Below, piece by piece: positions 16,043 through 24,743 of a DNA stretch of 64,000 nt. The stretch covers positions 2,852,001-2,916,000 of the forward strand of contig OY776378.1 of assembly GCA_963675575.1 (NCBI GenBank), given 5' to 3'. Position numbers and translations under genes: made by a program. Numbering within the stretch: the stretch's first letter is position 1; the number at the start of each line of letters is the position of its first letter. The notes below the pieces were generated by a model that was given only the letters and a program-made list of their open reading frames with translations, was not told the origin of the DNA and searched no databases. Source of the stretch: JAGLOK01 sp963675575. Lineage in GTDB: Bacteria > Bacillota > Clostridia > Christensenellales > UMGS416.

Positions 16043-16840
16043 CTATAAATCTGTTCGTTTGGTAATAAGCGCGCCCGACACTGTAAACGAAGCTGTCAGC
16101 CAAATCGCATATGTTCCCAATCCAACCATAAAATATTTCATTATATTGGGCAATGTGTCGCCGTTCGTTTCTGTTAACCGAATTATGTCTCCGACAAATC
16201 CAAAAGCGGCAAGGGCTCCCGTATTTACTATTTGTACAAGGCTATAAAGGGCAAAATAGAAAACCAACGCCAACAGCCAATTGAAATCTTTATTTGAAAG
16301 CAATGTCTTAGCTATTGTGATTGCAAACAGAGCAATCATTGCGTTTGTGAGATACTGAACCAATCCCAAAGCCAAAAGTGGCGAAGCAGTCCAAAAAGTA
16401 ATTTTATCGAGGTTTAACGCCAGCTTGAGCGAGTCTGCCATCTCCGCTATAATGGGATTAACCACATCGGGATAGCTTGTTTGCAATAGATGAAAATCAA
16501 ACCTTAACGCGCAAGCGACTATAGCAAATACTGCAATCATTTCGGCAATTAAAAACAATACTTTCGAACCGATTATTTTGTAACCGTTGTTTGGCGTTAA
16601 AAACAGCATGTAACCGTTTTTATTTTTAAAATCGGAATAATAATTTACTACCGCATCTATAAAAGGAAAGGCAATCCCTCCCACAAAGAGCAACATTACA
16701 AACGCTACCGACATGATGTACCAATTGCCTTCAAGCTTCATTCCCAACCAAACTCCGGCTTCTAGAAAAGCAAATATAAGCAATATAGTTGTAAGCAGCC
16801 TTTTCCTTCTGAGAAATTCGTATTTCATAAGATTAAGCAT
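16043..16840 (-). CDS. ABC transporter permease of the YtrA-type operon
   Basis: A 265-residue integral membrane protein with about six helices and no recognisable motif beyond the ABC-2-like topology. MLNLMKYEFLRRKRLL at the start (membrane anchor helix next to a basic stretch) is typical of ABC-2 permeases. AAGGAGG lies inside the 3' end of the ATPase gene, which overlaps by eight bases. Together with that ATPase and the GntR regulator it forms a small exporter of the kind often induced by cell-envelope stress in Bacillota. The substrate is unknown. Confidence 0.8.
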   Translation of the reverse strand: MLNLMKYEFLRRKRLLTTILLIFAFLEAGVWLGMKLEGNWYIMSVAFVMLLFVGGIAFPFIDAVVNYYSDFKNKNGYMLFLTPNNGYKIIGSKVLFLIAEMIAVFAIVACALRFDFHLLQTSYPDVVNPIIAEMADSLKLALNLDKITFWTASPLLALGLVQYLTNAMIALFAITIAKTLLSNKDFNWLLALVFYFALYSLVQIVNTGALAAFGFVGDIIRLTETNGDTLPNIMKYFMVGLGTYAIWLTASFTVSGALITKRTDL

Positions 16841-17531
16841 TCTTAAACACCTCCTTATATAAGTCCACTATGGATTTGCCGTTTTCTTCACGTATCGTTT
16901 CAGCGTCTCCGCTTAAAACGATTTCTCCTTTTTTGATGAATATAACTTCATCCAATATGTTTTCAAGTACATCGATTAAGTGGCTGGACAAAAGCATAAT
17001 GTTGTTCTCATCCGCTTTTTTTATGATTGCGCTCATTATAAGGTCGCGTGCCACAAGGTCAATTCCGTTTAGCGGCTCATCCAGCATGAAAAGCTTTGCG
17101 TCGCGCGCCATCGCCGCGGCAAGCTTGAGCTTTGCCGCCATGCCGGAAGACAGTGAGCTTACCTTCATGTCCATTTCAAGTCCCATATGATTTATTAGAG
17201 ATTCATATTCCGACTTATCGAAGTCAGTGTAAAAATCCTGGTGGAACTTGCCCACCGTGCTTATTTTCATATAGTCATAAAAGTACGGCTCCGTCGGCAT
17301 GTAGGCAATCTCGGCCTTGGCTGCGATATTTATGCTTTCACCGTTAATATAAATATCCCCGCTTGATTTGTGCAAAAGCCCCGCCGCAAGCTTCATGAAT
17401 GTGGATTTACCGCTGCCGTTTGGCCCCAGCAAACCGTATATCTTGCCTTTTTCAAGCTTCACATCCGCAGCATTAACTGCTTTAACCCGGCCAAAATTTT
17501 TGCTTAATTTTTCTGTCTTTAAAAATTCCAT
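16833..17531 (-). CDS. ABC transporter ATP-binding protein
   Basis: A 232-residue ATPase. Walker A is GLLGPNGSGKST (about residue 34), the Q-loop region is AYMPTEPYF, the signature reads LSSGMAAKLKLA (about 134), Walker B is LFMLDEPLNGID, and the switch His sits in LLSSHLIDVLE. SSGM instead of SGGQ is common in this ABC-2 subfamily, which includes YtrB and BcrA relatives. It starts one base after the end of the GntR gene and overlaps the permease gene downstream. It should power the adjacent permease as a homodimer. Confidence 0.88.
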   Translation of the reverse strand: MEFLKTEKLSKNFGRVKAVNAADVKLEKGKIYGLLGPNGSGKSTFMKLAAGLLHKSSGDIYINGESINIAAKAEIAYMPTEPYFYDYMKISTVGKFHQDFYTDFDKSEYESLINHMGLEMDMKVSSLSSGMAAKLKLAAAMARDAKLFMLDEPLNGIDLVARDLIMSAIIKKADENNIMLLSSHLIDVLENILDEVIFIKKGEIVLSGDAETIREENGKSIVDLYKEVFKNA

Positions 17532-17532
17532 C

Positions 17533-17886
17533 CTATTTTACCTCCTTTTTAACGGCGTCAATCATTTGATTTTTATCAAAGCCCAACTCGCTCATTTCTT
17601 CAACAAATGTGCCGATTATGTTTTTTGCCATTTCCTGTTTAATCATTATTATCTGTTTTTCATCTTCAGTCGCGAACGTCCCCAATCCGCGTTTTGTGTA
17701 ACATAAAGACATTTGCTCCATCTCCTTGTATATTCTCGCCGCTGTGTTTGGATTGATATTATATTCCACAGCAAGTTCGCGGGTTGACGGCAACTTTTCG
17801 CCCGGCGTAATCTTGCCCATTACCAGCCGCTTTTTGATGTCGTCTATCACCTGCAGGTATATTGGTATACGGCTGTTAAACTCCAT
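17533..17886 (-). CDS. GntR family regulator, YtrA subfamily
   Basis: A 117-residue regulator, the short length typical of the YtrA subfamily. The winged helix covers residues 5-75: IPIYLQVIDDIKKRLVMG, then GEKLPSTRELAVEYNINPNT, the GntR recognition region, and KRGLGTFA as the wing. The C-terminal 40 residues are a short dimerisation helix. ATG at 17886 is chosen because AAGGAGG lies six bases upstream; an upstream in-frame ATG at 17925 would fall inside the operator. It should repress its own operon. Confidence 0.87.
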   Translation of the reverse strand: MEFNSRIPIYLQVIDDIKKRLVMGKITPGEKLPSTRELAVEYNINPNTAARIYKEMEQMSLCYTKRGLGTFATEDEKQIIMIKQEMAKNIIGTFVEEMSELGFDKNQMIDAVKKEVK

Positions 17887-17901
17887 ATCGCACCTCCTTA
17901 C

Positions 17902-17945
17902 TAGTGTATTAGCTACATAGTACACTATGTTTTAAGTTTTGTCAA
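17902..17945 (-). promoter_or_regulatory. Promoter with YtrA-type inverted-repeat operator
   Basis: On the minus strand TTGACA (17940-17945), 17 bases and TACTAT (17917-17922). Overlapping the -10 is the inverted repeat TAGTGTA-N11/12-TACACTA (17902-17927), and nested in it a second near-palindrome ACATAGTGTACTATGT. AGTGTA spaced from TACACT resembles the site reported for Bacillus YtrA. Confidence 0.7.
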
Positions 17946-18038
17946 TACCTTTGTTAAATATAAGTTAACAATTATTTTCCTTTATAAATTCGCTTTATGG
18001 TGTATAATGACGGGGGAAATTAAAGAATAGGAAAAAAT

Positions 18039-19868
18039 ATGATAAAAAGAAAAGATTTAAGAAATATAGCCATAATAGCTCACGTTGACCACGGAAAAAC
18101 CACACTGGTGGATTCCATGTTCAAGCAAAGCGGGATGTTTAGGGAAAATCAAAAAGTTGAAGAGCTTATGATGGACTCAAACGACCTTGAGCGCGAGCGC
18201 GGAATAACAATACTGTCAAAAAATACATCCATCAAAATTGAGGATGTTAGAATCAATATTGTAGATACTCCTGGGCACGCAGACTTTTCAGGCGAGGTTG
18301 AGCGCATACTTTCAATGGTTTCAGGCGCACTTGTTTTGGTGGATGCGGCCGAAGGCCCTATGCCTCAGACACGATTTGTGCTGCAAAAAGCAATGGCTTT
18401 ATCATTGCCTCTTATAATAGTTGTAAATAAGGCAGACAAGCCTGACGCAAACTGTGAGCTGGCACTTGAAAACACATTGCTTTTATTAATGGAACTTGGC
18501 GCGGAAGACGAACAGCTCGACAGCCCAGTGATATATGCTACCGGCAGAGAAGGCAAAGCTGGGCTTACCCCCGATACAATGCAAGACACCTTGGAAGATT
18601 TATTCCAAGCTATAATCTCACACATACCCTGCCCCGTTGGAAAACAGGATGATCCTTTCAGAATGCAAGTTTCAACAATTGACTACAATGAATATGTGGG
18701 TAAAATTGCATTGGGCAGGATAGAGCGTGGCTCAATAAAAATCGGAGACGCCGTTAACATATGCTCACCGGAAAAAGAAAAGAACGCAAAACCCACTCGT
18801 ATCACTTCCATTTTGCAATATGAAGGGCTTATAAGAGTTCCAACGGAAAGTGCGGCGATTGGTGACATTATAGCTCTTTCGGGAATCGATAACATTGAGA
18901 TAGGTGACACCGTCTGCCCTCCGGAGCATTTGGATCCTTTGCCTGTACACTCAGTGGCAGAGCCAACAGTATCCATGACATTTATGGTAAACAACTCTCC
19001 TTTTGCAGGTCAGGAAGGATCATATGTTACCTCCCGCCAAATACTAGGACGTCTGGAGCGCGAAATACAATCCGACGTGGCGCTTAGGATTCGTCAAACC
19101 GAGAAAGCTGACAGCTTTGAAGTAAGCGGCCGAGGAGAACTCCATCTATCGATTTTAGTTGAAACAATGCGCCGCGAGGGATATGAATTTATGGTGTCAA
19201 AGCCTAGCGTTATTTTGCATCAGGACGAGGAAGGCAAAAAAGAACCCATTGAGCGCTTGCACATTGATACACCAACAGAATACACCGGCACAGTTATGGA
19301 CAAGCTTAATCGCCGTAAAGGTGAAATGATAGATATGACAACAGATGGCACAAGAACTAAGCTTGAATTTTATATTCCTTCCCGAGGTCTATTCGGTCTT
19401 CGCGATGAACTTTTGACCGACACACGCGGAGAAGGCATCATGAGCTCTGTGTTTGACCACTATGGTTTGTGGAAAGGCGATTTGCAAACGCACAGAAGCG
19501 GTGTGCTAGTCGCAACTGAAACTGGTCCCGCTACCGGTTATGCTTTAAATGCTGCGCAAAGCCGCGGAATACTGTTTGTGTCTCCAGGCGAAAAGATATA
19601 CTTGGGCATGATAGTAGGGCAAGGTGGAAGACCTGAAGACATCGATATAAATGTTTGCCGGCAGAAAAAGCTTACAAACACAAGAGCTGCCGCAAAGGAT
19701 GATAATGTTGTTTTATCTGCACCAAAGACTATGACTTTGGAAGAAAAACTATTGTTTTTGCAAGATGACGAGCTTTTGGAAGTGACACCCAAGGCTCTTC
19801 GTTTAAGAAAACGTATTTTAGACAAAGGCGAGCGTGCAAGAGCGCTTTCAAAAATGCAAAAAAACTAG
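18039..19868 (+). CDS. typA: Translational GTPase TypA/BipA
   Basis: A 609-residue ribosome-binding GTPase. G domain motifs are in order: AHVDHGKTTL (G1, about residue 14), RGITI (G2), DTPGHADF (G3), VVNKADKPD (G4). Elongation-factor domains II, III and V follow, then the TypA-specific C-terminal domain with RSGVLVATETGPATGYAL. Length is normal. TypA supports ribosome assembly and growth under cold or other stress. TATAAT is present at about 18002 with no clear -35. The U32 gene begins nine bases downstream and may be co-transcribed. Confidence 0.96.
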   Translation: MIKRKDLRNIAIIAHVDHGKTTLVDSMFKQSGMFRENQKVEELMMDSNDLERERGITILSKNTSIKIEDVRINIVDTPGHADFSGEVERILSMVSGALVLVDAAEGPMPQTRFVLQKAMALSLPLIIVVNKADKPDANCELALENTLLLLMELGAEDEQLDSPVIYATGREGKAGLTPDTMQDTLEDLFQAIISHIPCPVGKQDDPFRMQVSTIDYNEYVGKIALGRIERGSIKIGDAVNICSPEKEKNAKPTRITSILQYEGLIRVPTESAAIGDIIALSGIDNIEIGDTVCPPEHLDPLPVHSVAEPTVSMTFMVNNSPFAGQEGSYVTSRQILGRLEREIQSDVALRIRQTEKADSFEVSGRGELHLSILVETMRREGYEFMVSKPSVILHQDEEGKKEPIERLHIDTPTEYTGTVMDKLNRRKGEMIDMTTDGTRTKLEFYIPSRGLFGLRDELLTDTRGEGIMSSVFDHYGLWKGDLQTHRSGVLVATETGPATGYALNAAQSRGILFVSPGEKIYLGMIVGQGGRPEDIDINVCRQKKLTNTRAAAKDDNVVLSAPKTMTLEEKLLFLQDDELLEVTPKALRLRKRILDKGERARALSKMQKN

Positions 19869-19877
19869 GATATTGAT

Positions 19878-21098
19878 ATGAGAAAATGCGAGCTGCTAGC
19901 CCCCGCCGGCAACTATGAAAAATTTGAAATAGCTTTAGCATATGGTGCCGACAGCATATATATGGGAGGTCAAAAATTTGGCCTTCGCACAATGGCGGGC
20001 AACCTTGAAAACGAGGAGCTGAAGCTTGCTATAAATAAAGCGCACGAATTCGGAAAAAAAGTTTTTGTGACCGTTAATATTTTTGGCCGCGACAGTGATT
20101 TTGACGAGCTAGGCGAATATCTTGAATATCTCAAAGAAATCAAACCCGACGCGCTAATCATAGCAGATCCGGGAATTTTGTCTTTCGTAATAAAAAACGC
20201 ACCTGAGTTAACAGTACACCTTAGCACACAAGCAAACACGATGAATTCATATACCGCCAATATGTGGCATGATATGGGTGTAAAGCGCGTTGTTTTGGCG
20301 CGTGAGCTTTCACTTGATGAAATAGCATTTATACGCTACAATACCCCCGACTCTTTGGAGCTTGAATCATTTGTGCACGGCTCAATGTGTATGGCCTATT
20401 CGGGCAGATGTGCAATAAGCAGCTATCTGACATCACGCGAAGCTAATCGAGGGCGCTGTACACAGCCTTGCAGATGGGAATACACAATCAAGGAAGGCAA
20501 GCGCGACGGCGAATATTTCACTGTGGAAGAAGATGAAAGCGGAATGTATTTTTTTAACTCCAAGGATTTAAACATGATGCCGCACATAAAAGCGCTTCTT
20601 GATACCGGAATAGACAGCATTAAAATCGAAGGGCGTATGAAAAGCGAGCTTTATATCTCAACCATCACCTCAGCATATCGAAAAGAGATTGACAGATATT
20701 ATGACCTTGGCGAAAGCTACAAGCCTCTTCAAACCTCCATAGACCAATTATATAAGGCAACATACAGACCCTATACCACAGGTTTTTATTTTGGAAACCC
20801 AGAAGCTGAGGGTCAAAATGTTGATAAATCAAAATATGTAAGGCGTTGGGATTATGTCGCTAAGGTGTTGGATATTCAAAATAATTTAGCGCAGGTTAAA
20901 GAGTATAATCCGTTTAAAATAAACGAAGAGTATGAAATTCTCCATCCGGACGGAACATTTGAAAAAACATCTTTTACCTCTATTACAGACGGAAGCGGCG
21001 AAAATATAGATGAAGTGAAGAGTCCCAAGGAAGAAGTGAGCGTTACTTTGTCAAGCAAAGCATATAAACATTCTATAATTAGAAAAAAATTGTATTAA
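19878..21098 (+). CDS. Peptidase U32 family protein (TrhP-like)
   Basis: A 406-residue protein with the full U32 signature between residues about 156 and 196: ESFVHGSMCMAYSGRC, then SREANRGRCTQPCRW, supplying four conserved cysteines. An N-terminal TIM-barrel start, CELLAPAGNYEKFEIALAYGADS, and KIEGRMKS are also typical. Bacterial U32 proteins of this size (TrhP, YrrO) take part in prephenate-dependent tRNA uridine hydroxylation; others were described as collagenases. The cysteines may hold an iron-sulfur cluster. The assignment to TrhP rather than another U32 branch is inference. Confidence 0.87.
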   Translation: MRKCELLAPAGNYEKFEIALAYGADSIYMGGQKFGLRTMAGNLENEELKLAINKAHEFGKKVFVTVNIFGRDSDFDELGEYLEYLKEIKPDALIIADPGILSFVIKNAPELTVHLSTQANTMNSYTANMWHDMGVKRVVLARELSLDEIAFIRYNTPDSLELESFVHGSMCMAYSGRCAISSYLTSREANRGRCTQPCRWEYTIKEGKRDGEYFTVEEDESGMYFFNSKDLNMMPHIKALLDTGIDSIKIEGRMKSELYISTITSAYRKEIDRYYDLGESYKPLQTSIDQLYKATYRPYTTGFYFGNPEAEGQNVDKSKYVRRWDYVAKVLDIQNNLAQVKEYNPFKINEEYEILHPDGTFEKTSFTSITDGSGENIDEVKSPKEEVSVTLSSKAYKHSIIRKKLY

Positions 21099-21105
21099 AT
21101 CAGCT

Positions 21106-21534
21106 TTATTTAATTGCCTCGTTTATTTTTTGTTTTATAATAGATGTTGAAATACCTTTAGTATACGGAATATAAATAACGTCAACACCCTTTTCTTCCA
21201 TTTCCTTTTCGTAGGTATTCCAATCATCGCTTCCCTTCCAATCATCACCTATAAAGATTGCGTCAAACTTAAATTTGCTCCAAGCATCAACCTTATCCCT
21301 ATTTTCACACACAGAAACTTGATCCGCATATTGAAGGGCCTTTATTATCACTGCGCGCATCTCAGTGTTAAAAACCGTTTGTACTTTCTTATAATTTTTT
21401 ACGCATTCATCGGAATATACGCCAACAATTAGAAAGTCGCATTGCTCTTTTGCTTTTTTCAATATATTTAGATGCCCGACGTGAAACAAGTCAAAAGTTC
21501 CTGAAGTATAACCGATTTTATATTTTTTACCCAT
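21106..21534 (-). CDS. TagD-like cytidylyltransferase
   Basis: A 142-residue nucleotidyltransferase. The N-terminal GYTSGTFDLFHVGHLNIL contains the HxGH motif that binds CTP; the C-terminal PYTKGISTSIIKQKI matches the RTxGISTT motif. This is the glycerol-3-phosphate or similar alcohol-phosphate cytidylyltransferase group. The start at 21534 overlaps the end of licD by eight bases and has GGAAGGG in front; ATG at 21555 is less likely. With LicD upstream it probably makes an activated polyol or choline-type precursor for a wall or surface polymer. Confidence 0.85.
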   Translation of the reverse strand: MGKKYKIGYTSGTFDLFHVGHLNILKKAKEQCDFLIVGVYSDECVKNYKKVQTVFNTEMRAVIIKALQYADQVSVCENRDKVDAWSKFKFDAIFIGDDWKGSDDWNTYEKEMEEKGVDVIYIPYTKGISTSIIKQKINEAIK

Positions 21535-22357
21535 GCCTTTTCCCTTCCAGTTCAAACTCTATTTTTTTAATTTTATTAGGGTATTCTATTTCATCTTCAT
21601 TGGGGATTTTAATATAGTCACTATAAATTCTTGTTAAAATATAGTCCCAGTCGCATGGCGCGTCATACATTTTGCCTTCAAACTCAAGCTGCACGGCAGG
21701 CAGATATTTTTCTTTTTTAATTGTTTGCTTTACATATCCACGCCTGCTTGTAAGGTTGACAAAATAAGCGCTTTTTTCGTTTTTATTATAACTCATGATT
21801 TTTTGCAGTATTCCCACCGCAAAACCGTAAGGTATGGGAAGTGAAAGAATATAGCAGATTAAGTGCAAAGGCTTTTTGGGTTTATATGTTTTAACAACCC
21901 TTTTCACCCAAATAATATATCTAAAAAGCCAAAAGAAAAAACCCTGCAGATGTTGGAGGAGTCCTTTTTGCTTTTTCGCGTTATCCAATATAAATATATC
22001 TATGAATATACCTTTGTGTGTATCAATCTTTTCAGTATAAGATTCTTCATAAAGAGTGTTGTTTTTCCTTACTTTCGCAAAGCTTAAATAATATGACGGA
22101 TCGGTTCGGCAATCTTGAAAAAAATATTTCGAATTAAGCTCAGTTTCAGATAACTGTCTTAATTTTTCAAAATCATTTCTGGGCATCGCGATATCAATAT
22201 CTTTATCCCAGGGTATAAATCCTTTATGCCTAACCGCTCCAAGCAGTGTACCTGAAATTAAAAAATATGTCAGATTATGATTTTTGCATATTCTGACTAT
22301 TTCGTCCAAAATTTCTATTTGTGTCTTTTTTAACTTTTCCAAAGTATAATCATTCAT
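21527..22357 (-). CDS. LicD family phosphotransferase
   Basis: A 276-residue protein. The nucleotidyltransferase-fold motif FLISGTLLGAVRHKGFIPWD, then KDIDIAMPRNDF (metal-binding Asp pair), is diagnostic of LicD, the enzyme family that places phosphocholine or another phospho-alcohol on teichoic acids and glycans. A basic middle region (residues about 150-170) with aromatic residues may touch the membrane. It is co-translated with the TagD-like gene. CDP-alcohol phosphatidyltransferases are encoded divergently just upstream. The transferred group is unknown. Confidence 0.87.
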   Translation of the reverse strand: MNDYTLEKLKKTQIEILDEIVRICKNHNLTYFLISGTLLGAVRHKGFIPWDKDIDIAMPRNDFEKLRQLSETELNSKYFFQDCRTDPSYYLSFAKVRKNNTLYEESYTEKIDTHKGIFIDIFILDNAKKQKGLLQHLQGFFFWLFRYIIWVKRVVKTYKPKKPLHLICYILSLPIPYGFAVGILQKIMSYNKNEKSAYFVNLTSRRGYVKQTIKKEKYLPAVQLEFEGKMYDAPCDWDYILTRIYSDYIKIPNEDEIEYPNKIKKIEFELEGKRHG

Positions 22358-22421
22358 CTGATACCTGCAATTCTATCCCATGATTATACATTGAATGCGT
22401 ACCCATGTCTAATAAAAAACG

Positions 22422-22449
22422 TTGTAAATTCCAAGTAAACTGATATAAT
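22422..22449 (+). promoter_or_regulatory. Promoter of the first CDP-alcohol phosphatidyltransferase gene
   Basis: TTGTAA (22422-22427), 16 bases, TATAAT (22444-22449), about 50 bases before the ATG. Confidence 0.6.
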
Positions 22450-22500
22450 TATTTTAGTTGCAACCATTTTAAATGCAAATATTTAAGGAAAGGAAAGCCT

Positions 22501-23073
22501 ATGTTTAAAAAAGAGTATTTAACCGTACCAAACTTTCTTTCGCTGTCTCGTGTTCTATTTATACCGCTATTATTATTCTTTGCAAATAACCAAATGAGAC
22601 TGGCGTTCCTAATAAGCTATCTTATAATAGCTTCAACTGATTTTTTCGACGGAAAAATCGCGCGCCGATTTAATCAATGCACAGAAATCGGGAAAATTCT
22701 TGATTCATACTGCGACTTGATTTTATATCTGTCGACCGCCTACTACATCTACAAACTTTATCCCAGCCAAATCATTCCTAATCTGCCCTTGCTTTATGTG
22801 CTTATCGGCGTGATAGTGCTTTCGATTGTAGTATCACTTATAAAAAACAAAAAAGTTATCATGATGCACACATGGTTGCTTAAACTGCCATCAGGCCTTT
22901 TGTTTTTCTATGTATTGTTTTCCTACTTTATCGACACGCCAATCGCACTTGCTTTCGTAATCTCGGTATATATGCTGGGCTTTATAGAATCAATAATAAT
23001 TTTCATAAAGTATGGCGATGTGGATCCCGACTCAAAATCCATGTTCCATGTTATTATGAATGAAAATTCTTAA
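22501..23073 (+). CDS. CDP-alcohol phosphatidyltransferase, copy 1
   Basis: A 190-residue membrane enzyme with six helices. The catalytic motif is complete: Asp47, Asp50, Gly51, Ala54, Arg55, Gly64, Asp68 and Asp72 (DFFDGKIARRF onward). The family joins a CDP-activated lipid to an alcohol such as glycerol phosphate or inositol. NFLSLSRVLFIPLLL at the N-terminus resembles PgsA. AAGGAAAGG precedes the ATG. A closely similar gene follows 124 bases on, each copy with its own terminator. The alcohol acceptor is unknown. Confidence 0.88.
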   Translation: MFKKEYLTVPNFLSLSRVLFIPLLLFFANNQMRLAFLISYLIIASTDFFDGKIARRFNQCTEIGKILDSYCDLILYLSTAYYIYKLYPSQIIPNLPLLYVLIGVIVLSIVVSLIKNKKVIMMHTWLLKLPSGLLFFYVLFSYFIDTPIALAFVISVYMLGFIESIIIFIKYGDVDPDSKSMFHVIMNENS

Positions 23074-23084
23074 TAATTAAAATT

Positions 23085-23113
23085 AAAGCTCTGCTTTATG
23101 CGGAGCTTTTTTT
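23085..23113 (+). terminator. Terminator after CDP-alcohol phosphatidyltransferase copy 1
   Basis: A ten-pair stem, AAAGCTCTGC with GCGGAGCTTT, loop TTTAT, then T7. Confidence 0.85.
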
Positions 23114-23196
23114 ACATAAAATGTTCAAATTATTGTCGCATCTAAATGGTTGACTTAATAATGCAAACTTAACTCGTGGACTGAAAAGAGTGTTTT

Positions 23197-23769
23197 ATGA
23201 AAATAAAAGATAATCTTACCATACCAAATTTTTTATCACTTAGCCGAATAGTATTTCTTCCCGTCCTTTATGTCTTTGCTATTAAAGGAATGCGGCTGGC
23301 ATTTTTAATCGCATATATTATATTGGCATTGACAGACTGGTTTGACGGACAAATAGCGAGAAGGTTCAATCAAAAAAGTCCAATTGGCTCTCAAATGGAC
23401 TCACTTGCGGATGTCCCTTTCTATATAAGCACAGCATACTTTATCTACAAGCTTTATCCCGAATACTTAAAACCAAATAAGGTATTACTGATTGTAGGTC
23501 TTTCAGTCGTAGCCTTTTCATTTATACTGTCTGTAATACTTTTTAAAAAGCCCATCATGATGCATACAACCGTTATGAGACTTCCCTCTTTATTGGTGTT
23601 TTTCTATATGATTCTATCATACTTTTTTGACACCACATATATTTTGAGCGGAATACTCGTTATTTATATAATCGGGTTTTTAGAAGAGATTATAATCTTC
23701 ATCAAATATGGGTTGGTTGATCCCGACAGCAAATCATTATTCCATATAAAATATCTTGACGAAAAATAA
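23197..23769 (+). CDS. CDP-alcohol phosphatidyltransferase, copy 2
   Basis: A 190-residue paralogue of copy 1, identical in length and colinear throughout. The catalytic residues are at the same positions (Asp47, Asp50, Gly51, Ala54, Arg55, Gly64, Asp68, Asp72; DWFDGQIARRF). The C-termini share the pattern FIKYG-VDPDSKS. Differences are spread across the membrane helices, so the duplication is not recent and the two may use different acceptor alcohols. The ribosome site is weak (AAGAG). A terminator follows 20 bases after the stop. Confidence 0.88.
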   Translation: MKIKDNLTIPNFLSLSRIVFLPVLYVFAIKGMRLAFLIAYIILALTDWFDGQIARRFNQKSPIGSQMDSLADVPFYISTAYFIYKLYPEYLKPNKVLLIVGLSVVAFSFILSVILFKKPIMMHTTVMRLPSLLVFFYMILSYFFDTTYILSGILVIYIIGFLEEIIIFIKYGLVDPDSKSLFHIKYLDEK

Positions 23770-23786
23770 AAAAATAATTAATAGAA

Positions 23787-23816
23787 TTGCCCGACTTCAT
23801 ATTCGGGCTTTTTTTA
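23787..23816 (+). terminator. Terminator after CDP-alcohol phosphatidyltransferase copy 2
   Basis: GCCCGA pairs with TCGGGC around a short loop, extended by flanking A-T pairs, followed by an eight-base T run. Confidence 0.8.
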
Positions 23817-23972
23817 TGTCCTTTTATCGCATAAATGTCTCAAATTATATAAAAGCTCACAACATCAAATATATACAAGTCGTTAATTTATTATGAATAA
23901 TATTGCATATCCCTATACATGTGTTTATATCTCACTATAATGGGGTAACATAACATTAAAGGTGAAACACTC

Positions 23973-24551
23973 TTGATACTACAAACACATTGGCTAATTG
24001 CCAATAAAATTCATGAATATATCACGCCCCGATATGGAGAAGTTCTCAATCGGCGCTATTTTGCATATGGCAGTATTCAGCCTGACATCTCGCGAAGAAA
24101 CCATCCAACAAAGCATACAATTGACGATTCCTTGGACTTTGTTGTAAATCAAATTGAACAATATGAAGATCAGCCTCAAAATATAGAAAACCACTCAAAA
24201 CACATTGGTATGATTAATCACTATCTGTCCGACTTTTTTTGCAGTCAACACTATTATCGGCTTCATGATGGATTTAAAGGTCTATTCCCTCATCTCAATT
24301 ATGAGCGTAAGCTTCATAAAACTCTAAAGAGCTTGAACATAAAAGGATTGTTGGATATGTCTGTGATTAAAAACTGGTCATATTTTTCAGGTAATTTTCA
24401 TGATTTGGTTCATGCTCTTGAGGATGAATATAAATCCCTTGAACCAAGCATTGAAAATGATATCATATTTGCCCTGCGGGCTCCGTTGATTGTGTCATGC
24501 TATTTACTGCGGCCCAGCCGTGTTGCAGGCCTTATCGCGTGTCCTGCGTAA
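23973..24551 (+). CDS. Zinc-dependent phospholipase C-like protein, copy 1
   Basis: A 192-residue helical protein with the pattern of the zinc-dependent phospholipase C family: an N-terminal THWLIANKIHEY, GSIQPDISRRNHPTKHTIDDS, and GMINHYLSDFFCSQHYY, supplying His and Asp ligands for a metal cluster. It is shorter than the secreted clostridial toxins and has no signal peptide or C2 domain, so it is probably a cytosolic or membrane-associated hydrolase. The start is TTG at 23973, preceded by AAAGGTGAAA. Activity is untested for this subgroup. Confidence 0.78.
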   Translation: MILQTHWLIANKIHEYITPRYGEVLNRRYFAYGSIQPDISRRNHPTKHTIDDSLDFVVNQIEQYEDQPQNIENHSKHIGMINHYLSDFFCSQHYYRLHDGFKGLFPHLNYERKLHKTLKSLNIKGLLDMSVIKNWSYFSGNFHDLVHALEDEYKSLEPSIENDIIFALRAPLIVSCYLLRPSRVAGLIACPA

Positions 24552-24743
24552 ATTTATGTTTCATTTAATTCCGGCAAGCAATTACAAAGAAGAGTAAATG
24601 CTTATAAACAATATTTGAACAATAAATTAACATATTTAATATACGTTGATTAAACAACTTCCTTAATATATAATTGCCGATAAGATTTCAGAGATGTTTG
24701 ATAAAGAAATCATTTGGGTATTAATACTATTGAGGGATAACAA

